Assembly (NCBI RefSeq): GCF_013141715.1
Contig: NZ_WHOA01000089.1
Location: 1-64,000 of the forward strand
Origin: Paenibacillus phytorum
GTDB lineage: Bacteria; Bacillota; Bacilli; Paenibacillales; NBRC-103111
DNA: 64,000 nucleotides
Reading direction: 5' to 3'
Below the pieces are notes generated by a model. The model searched no databases and was not told where the DNA came from. It saw only the letters and a list, made by a program, of their open reading frames with translations. Position 1 is the stretch's first letter; every line of letters starts with the position of its first letter. Positions 35,653 through 44,500 of this stretch are shown here, one piece after another. The position numbers were made by a program, and so were the translations under genes.

Positions 35653-36510
35653 TCACTTCTCCTTATCGCCATATAAGTATTCAACAACATCGTTGTCCAT
35701 ATGAAACGTATGCTCTGGTGCAGGGAATGCCCGTGCTTTCACTTCTTTCACATATTCCCCAATACCTGCACGAATAGTTTCCCCTATATTCGCGTATGCC
35801 TTTACGAACTTTCTGGCAGCACTGTCAGAACCATACTGGAGAAGATCATGATAAACAAGTACCTGGCCATCGCAATGAATCCCAGAACCAATTCCAATCG
35901 TAGGAATCGATAGCTGCTTTGTTATCCACTCGGCTAGTTCATCAGTCACCAGCTCTAAGACCACAGCGAAAGCTCCCGCTTCCTCAAGAGCTTTAGCATC
36001 ACTGAGCAGTTTTTCCGCTTGTTCGGAGCTGCGTCCTTGTACACGGAATCCACCAAGTTGATGTACGGATTGCGGAGTTAAACCCAAATGTCCGACGACC
36101 GGCACACCGGCCTCCGTGATCGCTTTGACAGTTGCTGCAATCTCAGCTCCGCCTTCCAGCTTAACGGCCTTTGCTCCACCCTCTTGCATTAATCGGGCAA
36201 CACCACGAAATGTTGAGTCCAAGCTTCCATGGTACGTCAAGAAAGGCATATCCGCTACAATGAACGTATTTGAAGCTCCACGCACCGCGGCTCGCGTCTG
36301 GTAAACCATATCATCCAGTGTGACAGGAAGGGTTGAATCGTAGCCTAGTACTACATTCCCCAGAGAATCTCCTACAAGGATGACATCAATGCCAGCCTCT
36401 TCCGCCAAGCGGGCTGAGGGATAATCATAAGCAGTTACCATGGTAATGGGAACGCCATCTTGCTTCATTTTTCTCATCTTAGCTGTCGTAAGCGGCTTAC
36501 GTTGTTCCAT
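35653..36510 (-). CDS. panB: 3-methyl-2-oxobutanoate hydroxymethyltransferase
   Basis: 285-aa TIM-barrel enzyme producing ketopantoate. Seen are MVTAYDYPSA, DVILVGDSLGNVVLGYDST (metal site), KLEGG, GHLGLTPQSVHQLGG and PTIGIGSG. First gene of panBCD; preceded by its own promoter and a structured leader with a terminator ending about 26 nt before the ATG, suggesting control by attenuation. Confidence 0.97.
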   Translation of the reverse strand: MEQRKPLTTAKMRKMKQDGVPITMVTAYDYPSARLAEEAGIDVILVGDSLGNVVLGYDSTLPVTLDDMVYQTRAAVRGASNTFIVADMPFLTYHGSLDSTFRGVARLMQEGGAKAVKLEGGAEIAATVKAITEAGVPVVGHLGLTPQSVHQLGGFRVQGRSSEQAEKLLSDAKALEEAGAFAVVLELVTDELAEWITKQLSIPTIGIGSGIHCDGQVLVYHDLLQYGSDSAARKFVKAYANIGETIRAGIGEYVKEVKARAFPAPEHTFHMDNDVVEYLYGDKEK

Positions 36511-36535
36511 TGTTATCCCAGCTTCCTCATATAAA

Positions 36536-36720
36536 ATAAAAAACCTTTTAGCTAAGAGCTAAAAGGATCGCATGCAGAAAGAATCCAATGATCCCTCTGT
36601 CTCGGTCCCATAAGGCTCAGAGCAGAATCCAACATCTTGTTTCAAGTCCTATTCCTTTGTAAACAAACTACCAACGTCAAGCTGCAAGTGCAGTTCCTTT
36701 AAGGATACCGCCTTGTCTTG
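36536..36720 (-). promoter_or_regulatory. Structured leader of panBCD with terminator (candidate attenuator)
   Basis: The minus-strand transcript from the promoter at 36723-36751 has about 180 nt before a strong terminator: CCTTTTAGCT-CTT-AGCTAAAAGG (36544-36566) then TTTTTT. Just upstream, AGGGATC can pair with GATCCTT, which contains the first bases of the terminator arm, giving a possible antiterminator. A CTCTG...CAGAG hairpin is also present. It might be a pan-type leader RNA (a 'pan' motif is known upstream of panB in Firmicutes) but I could not match the consensus by eye. Confidence 0.65.
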
Positions 36721-36722
36721 CT

Positions 36723-36751
36723 ATTATACCAAATGTTGCTTCCATTTGATA
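36723..36751 (-). promoter_or_regulatory. Promoter of the panBCD leader
   Basis: TATAAT -10 (36723-36728) and a weak TATCAA -35 (36746-36751) with 17-bp spacing, directly after the end of birA on the minus strand. Confidence 0.6.
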
Positions 36752-36754
36752 CCT

Positions 36755-37723
36755 TTACTTCAGTTCAATATCTCCGGAATATATCTTTATTTTCTCTCCA
36801 GCTTGCGTTATTACCGTTAATGCACCTGAATCATCCAACGAATCAGCGATGCCTTCAATGACTCCTGAAGGTGTATGCGTACGGATTGGACGCTTCAAAG
36901 TTACACTGAGAGCCTCCCATAGCAAACGGATTGGGGCAAAGCCTTTCTCCATATATAGCGCATAGAGATCTTCAAACTCTAAAAGAAAAGCTTGTACCAA
37001 ACTTTCTCTTGGGATGTCAGCGCCCGATTCAATCGCAAGTGAGGTCGCAATATTCCGAAGTTCCTCGGGATAATCTTCCCTTTTCAAATTTACACTGATG
37101 CCAAACCCTGCAACCACATACTTGAGCCGTTCATCTTCCCCACTGCTTTCAAGTAAGATGCCGCTTACTTTCTTCCCTTTAATTAGAAGATCATTAGGCC
37201 ACTTAATCCCGATGTCTACCTGGCACACCTTCTGGATGGAGCGACAAAGCGCTACCGCACTTAGCAGTGTTAATTGAGGCATGAAATAGACCGGAATACG
37301 CGGCTTTAACACAAGACTCATCCAGATCCCTTTACCGGCCGGAGAATGCCACGTGCGCCCCATTCGGCCTCTTCCCGCTGTCTGTGCCTCTGCCAAAACA
37401 ATCGTGCCTTCAGGAGCACCTGATGCAATGAGAGCGTGTGCTATCGTCTGTGTAGACTCGACTTCCCCGTAAACATGGATTTTTTGGCCAAGAACCTTGG
37501 TTTTCAATCCGCTCAACAATTCGTTCACTTGCCATGAATTAGGCTTGCTCAACAATCGGTACCCTTTACGAGGCGCAGCTTCAAATTCATAGCCTGCCGA
37601 TCGAAGCTCTTCAATATGCTTCCAGATCGCGGTGCGGCTAACGTTAAGTCGTCGGCTGATTTCCTCGCCGGAAACGTAAGTTTCCGGGAACTCTTGGAAC
37701 AGCTCTAATATACGTTTGTTCAT
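36755..37723 (-). CDS. birA: Biotin--protein ligase / biotin operon repressor
   Basis: 322-aa bifunctional BirA. An N-terminal winged helix (SGEEISRRLNVSRTAIWKHIEEL, residues about 18-40, given in part) precedes the catalytic domain with the biotinyl-AMP loop GRGRMGRTWHSPAGKG and WPNDLL. The C-terminal domain ends KIKIYSGDIELK. It ligates biotin to carboxylases and represses biotin genes. Lies between cca and panB as in Bacillus. Confidence 0.96.
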   Translation of the reverse strand: MNKRILELFQEFPETYVSGEEISRRLNVSRTAIWKHIEELRSAGYEFEAAPRKGYRLLSKPNSWQVNELLSGLKTKVLGQKIHVYGEVESTQTIAHALIASGAPEGTIVLAEAQTAGRGRMGRTWHSPAGKGIWMSLVLKPRIPVYFMPQLTLLSAVALCRSIQKVCQVDIGIKWPNDLLIKGKKVSGILLESSGEDERLKYVVAGFGISVNLKREDYPEELRNIATSLAIESGADIPRESLVQAFLLEFEDLYALYMEKGFAPIRLLWEALSVTLKRPIRTHTPSGVIEGIADSLDDSGALTVITQAGEKIKIYSGDIELK

Positions 37724-38015
37724 ACGATTTCACTCACGATCTATCGGGAATTTATTTGGATGATGATTCATCTGTAATCCTGCAGTTGTTGTAGTTCGTG
37801 CAACATTTTGGAGGTAAATCCGTGTTATTCTATAATCTGTTGTACAATGTACAACAATTTGGTCCAATATAAGCCATTTCCCAACAAATGGGCTTGAAAT
37901 GTTGTACAAACTGCAACTTCAAGTTGCGAAATACCTATTGGTGTGTGAATTGTTGTAGAAAATGCAACATTGGTCGAGTGGACGGATACACCCATAATAT
38001 CATCATTCAAATTAT
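37724..38015. other. Palindrome-rich interval upstream of birA
   Basis: About 290 bp between birA and cca carrying four TGTTGTA...TGCAACA-like palindromes (37786-37973) and a further AAGCC-ATTT...AAATGGGCTT hairpin near 37872-37896. No gene. The palindromes lie in the birA promoter region. Confidence 0.7.
37786..37973. repeat. Four imperfect palindromes, ~52-61 bp apart
   Basis: Units at 37786-37807, 37837-37860, 37899-37919 and 37949-37973 share TTGTTGTA-spacer-TGCAACA (unit 2 is a perfect TGTTGTAC-AAT-GTACAACA). Centre-to-centre spacing is about 52, 61 and 52 bp. Could be protein-binding sites or a repeat family. Confidence 0.7.
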
Positions 38016-38056
38016 AAAAAAAACCGCGCTGCGCTGCTACTTCGCAGCACGCGCGG
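38016..38056 (-). terminator. Terminator of cca
   Basis: On the minus strand CCGCGCGTGCTGC pairs with GCAGCGCAGCGCGG (small bulge), followed by eight T. The cca stop codon lies in the loop. Confidence 0.88.
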
Positions 38057-39362
38057 CAAGTAAAAGTGATTCTCGCTCGTTCGGGATTTCACCGAGCGCG
38101 GTTCGTTCAAGCAGCTGCTGCAGCAGCATGCCCATCCATGGGCCCGGCTGCCGGCCAAGCTCTTCCGCCAAATCCGTGCCGGATATGGCGAGTTCCTTCA
38201 GGCTGAAGCAGGGAACCTCCTTCAGCCAAGCATCCCCGCGGCGCAGCAGCTCTGGCGCGGCGGTCTGCAAGAAGCGCGCGAGCTCGCCGCGCTGCTCAGG
38301 GCTCTGCGGCAGCACGCTCAGCAGCCGCAGCAAAGCGCGGGCAGCGGCTTCGCCGCGGCGCACCGCGCCAAGCTTCCAGACCCGCTCCAGCGGAGCCGGG
38401 TCCTGCACCAGCGCTAACGCGGCGTTCTGCGAAGCACCGCTCGTAAGCTGCGCGGCCACAGCCTCGCGCAGCGCCAACACCGCCACGACCGCTTCGCAAT
38501 CGGCGCGGGAGAAGGTCAGCTCCTGGAGCGCCGTGCGGACCGTGTCCGCCGGCATCTCCAGAAGCATCAGCAGCATGGCCCAGCGGTCATGCTGCCCTTC
38601 CAGCGCGCTGACAGCGTCCAGCGCGTCATCCCATGCGAGCCAGCGCTCAAAAGGCAGCGGCAGCTGCTTTTTGAGGTGCGCCGTGAGGCGGCTCGCCAGC
38701 AGTAACCGCACAGCCCGTGCGGGGGCTGGGCCTTCGATCATGCGCTGCAGCTCGCTGCGCACGCGCTCCATAGCGATATGGCGCAGCAGCGGAGCTTGCG
38801 CAAGCAGCGCTTGCCAAGTGCTTGATTCGACCTCCAGTCCATAGGTCGAGGCAAAACGAACACAGCGAAGCATGCGCAGCGCATCTTCGCCGAATCGCTC
38901 CTCTGCAGCCCCTACGCAGCGCAGCACACCTAGTTCCAGATCCTTCTGCCCTGCAAAAGGATCCAATACAACGCCCGCCGCGTCCATCGCCATAGCGTTC
39001 ATCGTAAAATCGCGCCGCTTCAAATCCTCTGTCAAATCCGAAATGTATTCGACAGAGGTTGGGCGGCGGAAGCCCTCATACTCCGTTTCCTTCCGGAACG
39101 TCGTCACCTCATAGGTCCCCTGTGACAGGATGACGGTTACCGTGCCGTGCTGCAGCCCTGTCGGCGCCGTCCGCGGGAAACAAGACATAACCTGCTCCGG
39201 CAATGCTGACGTCGCAATGTCGATGTCCTTAATCGGTCGGCCTAGCACAGCATCACGAACGCAACCACCTACAAGATACGCCTCATACCCAGCTTCTGTA
39301 AGCTTAGAGAGTACTAAGGAAGCACCACGATCTATTACTTCTATTTTAACAACATCCGACAT
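38037..39362 (-). CDS. cca: CCA tRNA nucleotidyltransferase
   Basis: 441-aa class II nucleotidyltransferase that adds or repairs the 3' CCA of tRNAs. The catalytic head has YLVGGCVRDAVLGRPIKDIDIATSA (GG/DxD motif, shown across its parts), RRDFTMNAMAMD and DALRMLRCVRFAS. The C-terminal half is unusually Ala/Arg/Leu-rich and encoded by very G+C-rich DNA (44 of 60 bases at 38281-38340), with a large antisense open frame as a by-product. First gene after bshA with a 26-bp gap. Confidence 0.95.
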   Translation of the reverse strand: MSDVVKIEVIDRGASLVLSKLTEAGYEAYLVGGCVRDAVLGRPIKDIDIATSALPEQVMSCFPRTAPTGLQHGTVTVILSQGTYEVTTFRKETEYEGFRRPTSVEYISDLTEDLKRRDFTMNAMAMDAAGVVLDPFAGQKDLELGVLRCVGAAEERFGEDALRMLRCVRFASTYGLEVESSTWQALLAQAPLLRHIAMERVRSELQRMIEGPAPARAVRLLLASRLTAHLKKQLPLPFERWLAWDDALDAVSALEGQHDRWAMLLMLLEMPADTVRTALQELTFSRADCEAVVAVLALREAVAAQLTSGASQNAALALVQDPAPLERVWKLGAVRRGEAAARALLRLLSVLPQSPEQRGELARFLQTAAPELLRRGDAWLKEVPCFSLKELAISGTDLAEELGRQPGPWMGMLLQQLLERTALGEIPNERESLLLAARAAK

Positions 39363-39388
39363 GTTACTCCTAACCTGCTAACATCCTC

Positions 39389-40564
39389 TTATTGACAGGA
39401 CGAAGCTGTAATGCGATGAGATTCTGGAAGCTCTCTTCCCAGCACGCGATAATAAATTTCCTCATATTGAACCGTAGTTATATCATTACAAAATGTATGC
39501 CGAGCACGAGTCAAACAATTCTGCGCCACTTGTTCGTACAATACTTGATTACTAAGCAAGTTAATGACATGTTCGGCCATTTTATCCGTATCCCCAACAT
39601 CTGCTAAATAGCCGGTTTCACCGTGCGTAATGAGCTCGGGAATCCCGCCGGCATTGGAGCCGATCGTTGGCACCCCGCATGCCATCGCTTCTAGGGCGAC
39701 AAGACCGAAGCTCTCTTTTTCAGAAGGAAGCAGCATCACGTCGGCAAGGGAAATCACCTGCGCTACGTCATCCTGTTTTCCACAGAACGTTACCTTATCT
39801 GTAAGGCCAAGTTCCTTTACCTTAGAAATCATTTTGGATAAATCAGGACCTTCTCCCACGAACAAAAGACGTGACGGAATCTGCTTGCTGACTTTTGCAA
39901 AAATATCAATAACATCCTGCACACGTTTAACAGGCCTGAAATTAGAAATATGAATCAGAATCTTCTCTTCCGGCCGGGCAAACTCGCCTCTAAGCTTCGT
40001 AATATCACGAGGGTAATACACCCGTTTATCGACGAAATTATAAGTTAGATCAATGTCACGGTCGATGTCCAATAATTCTCTTGTTTCTTTAATTAAATCT
40101 TTCGAAACCGCTGTAACCGCATCGCTTTCATTAATAGCATAACGAATTAAGTCGGAAATCGATTGATCCTGTCCCAGAACGGTTATGTCCGTTCCATGGA
40201 GTGTCGTGACAACCTTGAGATTACTACCAACCATCTGTTTCGCCAGAAGTGCACATACGGCATGAGGAATGGCATAATGAACATGTAGTAAATCTAACTC
40301 TTCCATCTTGGCGACCTGTGCCAATTTGCTGGCGAGAGAAAGGTCATAAGGCGGATACCGAAAGACATAATATTGACTGACTTCCACTTCATGATAAAAA
40401 ATATTTTTATGAAATTTACCCAAACGAAAAGGCATACTGTGAGTAATAAAATGAACCTCGTGTCCTTTTTCGGCAAGCAGCTTGCCAAGTTCAGTAGCGA
40501 CAACACCTGAACCACCTAAAGTCGGATAACAGGTAATTCCAATCTTAAGTTTATCTTTCATCAT
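39389..40564 (-). CDS. bshA: N-acetyl-alpha-D-glucosaminyl L-malate synthase BshA
   Basis: 391-aa GT-B glycosyltransferase (GT4) that starts bacillithiol synthesis by joining UDP-GlcNAc and malate. Visible: PTLGGSGVVATELG near the N terminus, HVHYAIPHA, ISNFRPVKRV and the C-terminal EKESFGLVALEAMACGVP nucleotide-sugar site. Lies 15 bp after bshB1 on the same strand, so the first two bacillithiol steps are together. Two adjacent ATGs (40564 and 40561) are both possible starts. Confidence 0.97.
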   Translation of the reverse strand: MMKDKLKIGITCYPTLGGSGVVATELGKLLAEKGHEVHFITHSMPFRLGKFHKNIFYHEVEVSQYYVFRYPPYDLSLASKLAQVAKMEELDLLHVHYAIPHAVCALLAKQMVGSNLKVVTTLHGTDITVLGQDQSISDLIRYAINESDAVTAVSKDLIKETRELLDIDRDIDLTYNFVDKRVYYPRDITKLRGEFARPEEKILIHISNFRPVKRVQDVIDIFAKVSKQIPSRLLFVGEGPDLSKMISKVKELGLTDKVTFCGKQDDVAQVISLADVMLLPSEKESFGLVALEAMACGVPTIGSNAGGIPELITHGETGYLADVGDTDKMAEHVINLLSNQVLYEQVAQNCLTRARHTFCNDITTVQYEEIYYRVLGRELPESHRITASSCQ

Positions 40565-40579
40565 GCACCTCTTTTCCGA

Positions 40580-41272
40580 TCAAACGAATCGATCTACCAC
40601 TAAGGGCAGCTTAGAAACGAAACCTTCTGCATAAGTTAACAAGCGCTTTTGACCTAATATGCGATCTCGAGCTTCAACTCGTTCGATATAGCCTTGATTT
40701 AAGGGCGTGGCTACCGTACCTTGACCCGTAATAAATTGTGAGCGATAAGCGCTCAATGCTGTAATTTTTTCATCGTAACAATCGGTTACATCCACCATGA
40801 GATCAGCTTCGTAAACGTCATTTATAAAATAAAAGTACATCTGCTCCACGTTCACAGGCTCAGAATCAGGCAAATACTTGCGAAGCTTAGCGTTAAAAAC
40901 AGCTTCCTGAACCAACCCCGAACAGGCAACATGGTCTGGATGCCGATCCTGCCAGTAGGGTGCAAATACGATTCTCGGCTTAAATTTACGAATCTCTTGC
41001 GTAATACGCTCAATATTTGCCTGTGTGGCAAATAATCCTCGATCCGGTAGTCCCAGATTCGTACGAACCTTCACGCCTAGAATACTCGCAGCCAGTTCAG
41101 CCTCCTCGATCCTTGTTTCTACTGTGCCATTAGAGGACATTTCGGCATAGGTTAAATCACAAAGTCCAACCTTAAGCCCACGCTTGGTATGTTTGGCAAT
41201 GGTGGCACCCATGCCAATTTCAGCATCATCTGCATGTGCGCCAAATATAAGAATATCGAGAGATTCGCTCAT
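40580..41272 (-). CDS. bshB1: Bacillithiol biosynthesis deacetylase BshB1
   Basis: About 230-aa LmbE/PIG-L zinc deacetylase that removes acetyl from GlcNAc-malate. Zinc motif AHADDAEIGMG near residue 10 and HPDHVAC near residue 110 are intact. The ATG at 41272 is just after the mgsA stop. Second bacillithiol gene beside bshA; same order as Bacillus ypjG-ypjH. Confidence 0.95.
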   Translation of the reverse strand: MSESLDILIFGAHADDAEIGMGATIAKHTKRGLKVGLCDLTYAEMSSNGTVETRIEEAELAASILGVKVRTNLGLPDRGLFATQANIERITQEIRKFKPRIVFAPYWQDRHPDHVACSGLVQEAVFNAKLRKYLPDSEPVNVEQMYFYFINDVYEADLMVDVTDCYDEKITALSAYRSQFITGQGTVATPLNQGYIERVEARDRILGQKRLLTYAEGFVSKLPLVVDRFV

Positions 41273-41273
41273 C

Positions 41274-41693
41274 TTATTCAATACCTGGCTTATATTTATG
41301 TACTAACTCTCTCCAACCGAAATCACCGCGATCAAGCGCTCTGACAAGTAGTTCTGCTGTTGCTACATTCGTAGCGCAAGGAATTCCCTGAACGTCACAA
41401 AGACGCAGCAGAGCAATAATGTCCGGTTCATGTGGTTGAGCCATTAATGGATCTCGAAGGAAAATAATAAAATCCATCTCATTTTCAGCTACCATTGCGC
41501 CAATTTGCTGGTCTCCCCCAAGAGGACCTGACATAAATCGATGTACGTCTAATTTCGTGCCATCCATAATCCGCTGTGCTGTCGTACCTGTTCCATATAA
41601 CTTATGACCCTCGAATACATGTTCATACGCTGTAACGAAGTTCACCATTTCATCCTTCTTACGATCATGGGCAATTAACGCTATCTTTAACAT
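41274..41693 (-). CDS. mgsA: Methylglyoxal synthase
   Basis: 139-aa enzyme converting dihydroxyacetone phosphate to methylglyoxal and phosphate. Typical motifs: [34 protein letters not shown] (phosphate site) and catalytic-aspartate region FLRDPL. Start ATG 41693 has AGGGGAG about 11 nt upstream; a GTG at 41705 is too close. Proximity to bacillithiol genes fits methylglyoxal detoxification needing bacillithiol. Confidence 0.96.
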   Translation of the reverse strand: MLKIALIAHDRKKDEMVNFVTAYEHVFEGHKLYGTGTTAQRIMDGTKLDVHRFMSGPLGGDQQIGAMVAENEMDFIIFLRDPLMAQPHEPDIIALLRLCDVQGIPCATNVATAELLVRALDRGDFGWRELVHKYKPGIE

Positions 41694-41719
41694 CTTGTCT
41701 TCCACTCCCCTAGGGCTCT

Positions 41720-42523
41720 TTAATCTATAAAATGCTCGAATCCATAAATCATTCCGCTATATGTCATCACTTTACGTACAGCAATCGCAACGCCCGGCAT
41801 ATAGGCTGCACGATCATAGGAGTCATGTCTAATTTTGAGCGCTTGGCCCTGTTCCGCCATAATCACTTCCTGCTGAGCAAAGACTCCAGGCAGTCGAACA
41901 CTATGTATTCTAAATCCATTGTAATACCCGCCGCGCGAACCTTCAATTGTTTCTTCTTCATTCGGATTACCTTGACGCAACTCTCCTCTAACTTCGGAGA
42001 TAAGTTCCGCGGTTTTCACTGCCGTTCCTGAAGGCGCGTCCAGCTTTTGATCCCCGTGATACTCAATGATTTCAAGATTAGGGAAGTATTTAGATGCTTG
42101 AGCCGCAAATCTCATCATAAGTATAGCCCCAATTGAGAAATTCGGAGCTATGATTCCGCCAATTCCACTTTCTTGACACTGCTTGTCCAACTCAGCAATA
42201 GCTTCCGGCGTAAATCCTGTTGTTCCCATTACTGGGCGAATTCCTAGGCGAATAGCCAAGTTTGTATGTGAAACCGCAGTTTGCGGTCCTGTAAAATCTA
42301 CTAAAACGTCTGGCCTGGATTCTGTTAGAGCCTGCTCCAAATCATTGCTCATTGTAACTCCACATTCTTCAAATCCTACCATCCTTCCCAAATCAATTGG
42401 GCCAGAGGAGCGGTTAACCCCCGCCACCAGTTCCATATCGGACTCTGTGAGAACGGTCTTCACGACCTCTCGCCCCATTCTTCCACTTGCACCAATAACG
42501 GCTACTCGAATTTTACGATCCAT
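41720..42523 (-). CDS. dapB: 4-hydroxy-tetrahydrodipicolinate reductase
   Basis: 267-aa NAD(P)H enzyme of the lysine/diaminopimelate pathway. Rossmann motif [12 protein letters not shown] at the N terminus, catalytic [15 protein letters not shown] and substrate loop present. Ribosome site AAAGGAG. First of dapB-mgsA-bshB1-bshA. Confidence 0.97.
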   Translation of the reverse strand: MDRKIRVAVIGASGRMGREVVKTVLTESDMELVAGVNRSSGPIDLGRMVGFEECGVTMSNDLEQALTESRPDVLVDFTGPQTAVSHTNLAIRLGIRPVMGTTGFTPEAIAELDKQCQESGIGGIIAPNFSIGAILMMRFAAQASKYFPNLEIIEYHGDQKLDAPSGTAVKTAELISEVRGELRQGNPNEEETIEGSRGGYYNGFRIHSVRLPGVFAQQEVIMAEQGQALKIRHDSYDRAAYMPGVAIAVRKVMTYSGMIYGFEHFID

Positions 42524-42556
42524 GTTGAGAATATCTCCTTTTTGTATGTTTTAAGC

Positions 42557-43060
42557 CTATAATTTCATCTTTTGTTGATAGAGCGCCGCATGCTTTTTCG
42601 CAATTTCATGGTGAGGCTCCAAACGCACCGCTTCCATAACGGTTTGATAGGCTCTCCCATAATCCTTTCGCAAAGCAAAAGCTTCTCCTAGAATAAGATA
42701 CGCTTCAATAGCCAGAGGATCAAGAGTAATCGCTTCTTTTAGTAAGAAAATCGCGCGTTCTCCATGCTCAGACTCGGCACTTAGCTGTTTTTGTGCTTGT
42801 TCAACTAATTCTCTTGCATGCAGGACTTGCAGATGATAACGATAAACTTCATTATCTTTAACCAACTCTAGTGCTCTTGAAGCATGCTCAATGGCTTTAA
42901 ACAATTTGTTACTTCTTGCGAAAGTAATCGATAACTTGTAGTGATAGGCAGCATTGTTTGGTTCTTCAGCTATCGCTTTTTCAAACCATTCAATGGCTTT
43001 TTCAAAATCATGACCAAGTATGGATTCGTACGCTTTCTGTATTTGAGTTTCTCCATTCAT
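42557..43060 (-). CDS. Tetratricopeptide-repeat protein
   Basis: About 167 aa with at least three TPR units (DFEKAIEWFEKAIAEEPNNA, AYHYKLSITFARSNKLFKAI, and DYGRAYQTVMEAVRLEPHHE). The ATG at 43060 follows GGAGGAGGA by 7 nt; the earlier GTG at 43078 lies before that site. Placed between the ypjD-like gene and dapB. Function unknown. Confidence 0.82.
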   Translation of the reverse strand: MNGETQIQKAYESILGHDFEKAIEWFEKAIAEEPNNAAYHYKLSITFARSNKLFKAIEHASRALELVKDNEVYRYHLQVLHARELVEQAQKQLSAESEHGERAIFLLKEAITLDPLAIEAYLILGEAFALRKDYGRAYQTVMEAVRLEPHHEIAKKHAALYQQKMKL

Positions 43061-43124
43061 CTGCCCATCCTCCTCCACCCGAAATCGAGTCTCCCGTTAT
43101 TGGGGATGGTATAGTTTATGAAGG

Positions 43125-43463
43125 TTATGTAGTTTCGGTGTTAATTTTGGTCCATCGACCCGCGTCCCGCGTGTTGAATTTATGCATGATTTTATCATGT
43201 GCTTCCGTCAAATCAATGCCCAAAGAGTTCGCGAAACAGATGGTTATGAAAAGAATATCACCGAGTTCGAGCTCAATTGAATTGTCTTCTTCTGTGCTTT
43301 TTTTGGGCTTTTCACCGTATGTGTGATTCACCTCTCGAGCTAATTCACCAACTTCCTCTGACATTCTGGCCAGCATAGCTAAAGGACTGAAATATCCTTC
43401 CTTAAACTGGGAAATATAAGTGTCAACCTCTTGTTGTATATCTTTAAGAGTTCGTTCAGACAT
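43125..43463 (-). CDS. ypjD: MazG-like nucleotide pyrophosphohydrolase (YpjD-like)
   Basis: 112-aa all-alpha NTP pyrophosphohydrolase. The EExxE-type metal motif appears as MSEEVGELAREVN and the second acidic motif as ELGDILFITICFAN. Bacillus YpjD is about this length and precedes dapB there too. The start ATG 43463 follows GAAGGGTGAAC. Likely removes unwanted nucleoside triphosphates; substrate unknown. Confidence 0.88.
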   Translation of the reverse strand: MSERTLKDIQQEVDTYISQFKEGYFSPLAMLARMSEEVGELAREVNHTYGEKPKKSTEEDNSIELELGDILFITICFANSLGIDLTEAHDKIMHKFNTRDAGRWTKINTETT

Positions 43464-43574
43464 GTTCACCCTTCTTTCCATCATCTTCACTGAGCTATCA
43501 TCACTATGTTAAACTATAGAAGAAAAGTTGACAAATTTTTTTGGCGATACCATCAAGTATGTGGAGGAACAGGA

Positions 43575-44447
43575 ATGAGATTTAAGGAACGATTTGCTGA
43601 TCGATTTACGAATGTTGTTGCAATTATGATCGGTACTGCTATTTATGCGTTTGGTTTGCACTATTTTGTTATTTCCAATGAGTTAATGGAGGGCGGGGTT
43701 ACAGGTGTTTCCTTGCTGCTCAAATATGTACTAAACGTGCCACCTTCCCTATCTACGCTGTTAATTAATATTCCTTTGTTTTATATCGGATGGAAAAATT
43801 TTGGAAGAGGACAGATGCTTTACACCATCTTCGGTGTCGTCTCATTGTCTTTCTTTCTATGGATCATGGAGCTGCTCATTCGAAAAGAATGGCTGATCCC
43901 TTTTCATACCACTCAGGATTACTTTCTAGCGACTCTATATGCAGGTATTACACTCGGAACTGGACTAGGACTTGTCTTCCGTTTCGGTGGCACTACGGGT
44001 GGCTCTGATATCTTGGCTCATATCGGCAATAAGAAGAGAGGCTGGAGTGTTGGACAAGTCATCCTCATTATTGACGTTATCGTCATTGGCTCTTCGTTAA
44101 TCTATTTACCAAAAGAGAAGGTCTTATATTCACTTGTTGCCGTCTTCGTAAGCTCTCGTCTCATCGATTATATTTCCGAGGGCGCTTACGCGGCCAAAGC
44201 GTTTACCATTATTAGCGATCAAGCATCTCAGTTAGCACAAGCCATTACGACGGAACTAGACAGAGGAGTGACTTTATTCCCAGCTAGAGGTGCCTACTCC
44301 GGCAACAATAAGGAAGTTGTTTATTGCGTCGTCTATCGTCACGAAACCAGAAGGCTTCGTGAACTCATTCATTCAATGGATCCTAGCGCATTCATCATAA
44401 TTGGTGATGTGCATGATGTTATTGGTGAAGGATTCAAACAAAAGTAA
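43575..44447 (+). CDS. YitT-family membrane protein with DUF2179 domain
   Basis: About 290 aa. Five to six transmembrane segments in the first 200 residues (IGTAIYAFGLHYFVIS, GVTGVSLLLKYVL, FGGTTGGSDILA and others) are followed by a cytoplasmic DUF2179 ligand-binding-like domain ending SAFIIIGDVHDVIGEGF. Bacillus YpjC is a YitT member at this locus. The ATG at 43575 has GGAGG 7 nt upstream; an ATG at 43506 adds 23 residues but lacks a site. Transport role unproven. Confidence 0.9.
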   Translation: MRFKERFADRFTNVVAIMIGTAIYAFGLHYFVISNELMEGGVTGVSLLLKYVLNVPPSLSTLLINIPLFYIGWKNFGRGQMLYTIFGVVSLSFFLWIMELLIRKEWLIPFHTTQDYFLATLYAGITLGTGLGLVFRFGGTTGGSDILAHIGNKKRGWSVGQVILIIDVIVIGSSLIYLPKEKVLYSLVAVFVSSRLIDYISEGAYAAKAFTIISDQASQLAQAITTELDRGVTLFPARGAYSGNNKEVVYCVVYRHETRRLRELIHSMDPSAFIIIGDVHDVIGEGFKQK

Positions 44448-44453
44448 CGCAAG

Positions 44454-44497
44454 AAGTGGGTCCAGCAGCTATATAAGCTTGCTCGACCCACTTTTAT
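44454..44497. terminator. Terminator between YitT gene and ypjB
   Basis: AAGTGGGTC pairs with GACCCACTT, with inner AGCA...TGCT pairing, then TTTATG. Works for the plus-strand YitT gene and is also positioned for ypjB. Confidence 0.8.
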
Positions 44498-44500
44498 GTT

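Noticed and set aside
37786..37973. Possible CRISPR array
   Set aside because: Only four units, each an imperfect palindrome, with unequal spacers and no cas genes.
37888..38844. 318-aa open frame on the plus strand across cca
   Set aside because: It is antisense to the GC-rich half of cca, is Ser/Ala/Arg-rich without any family motif and has no ribosome site.
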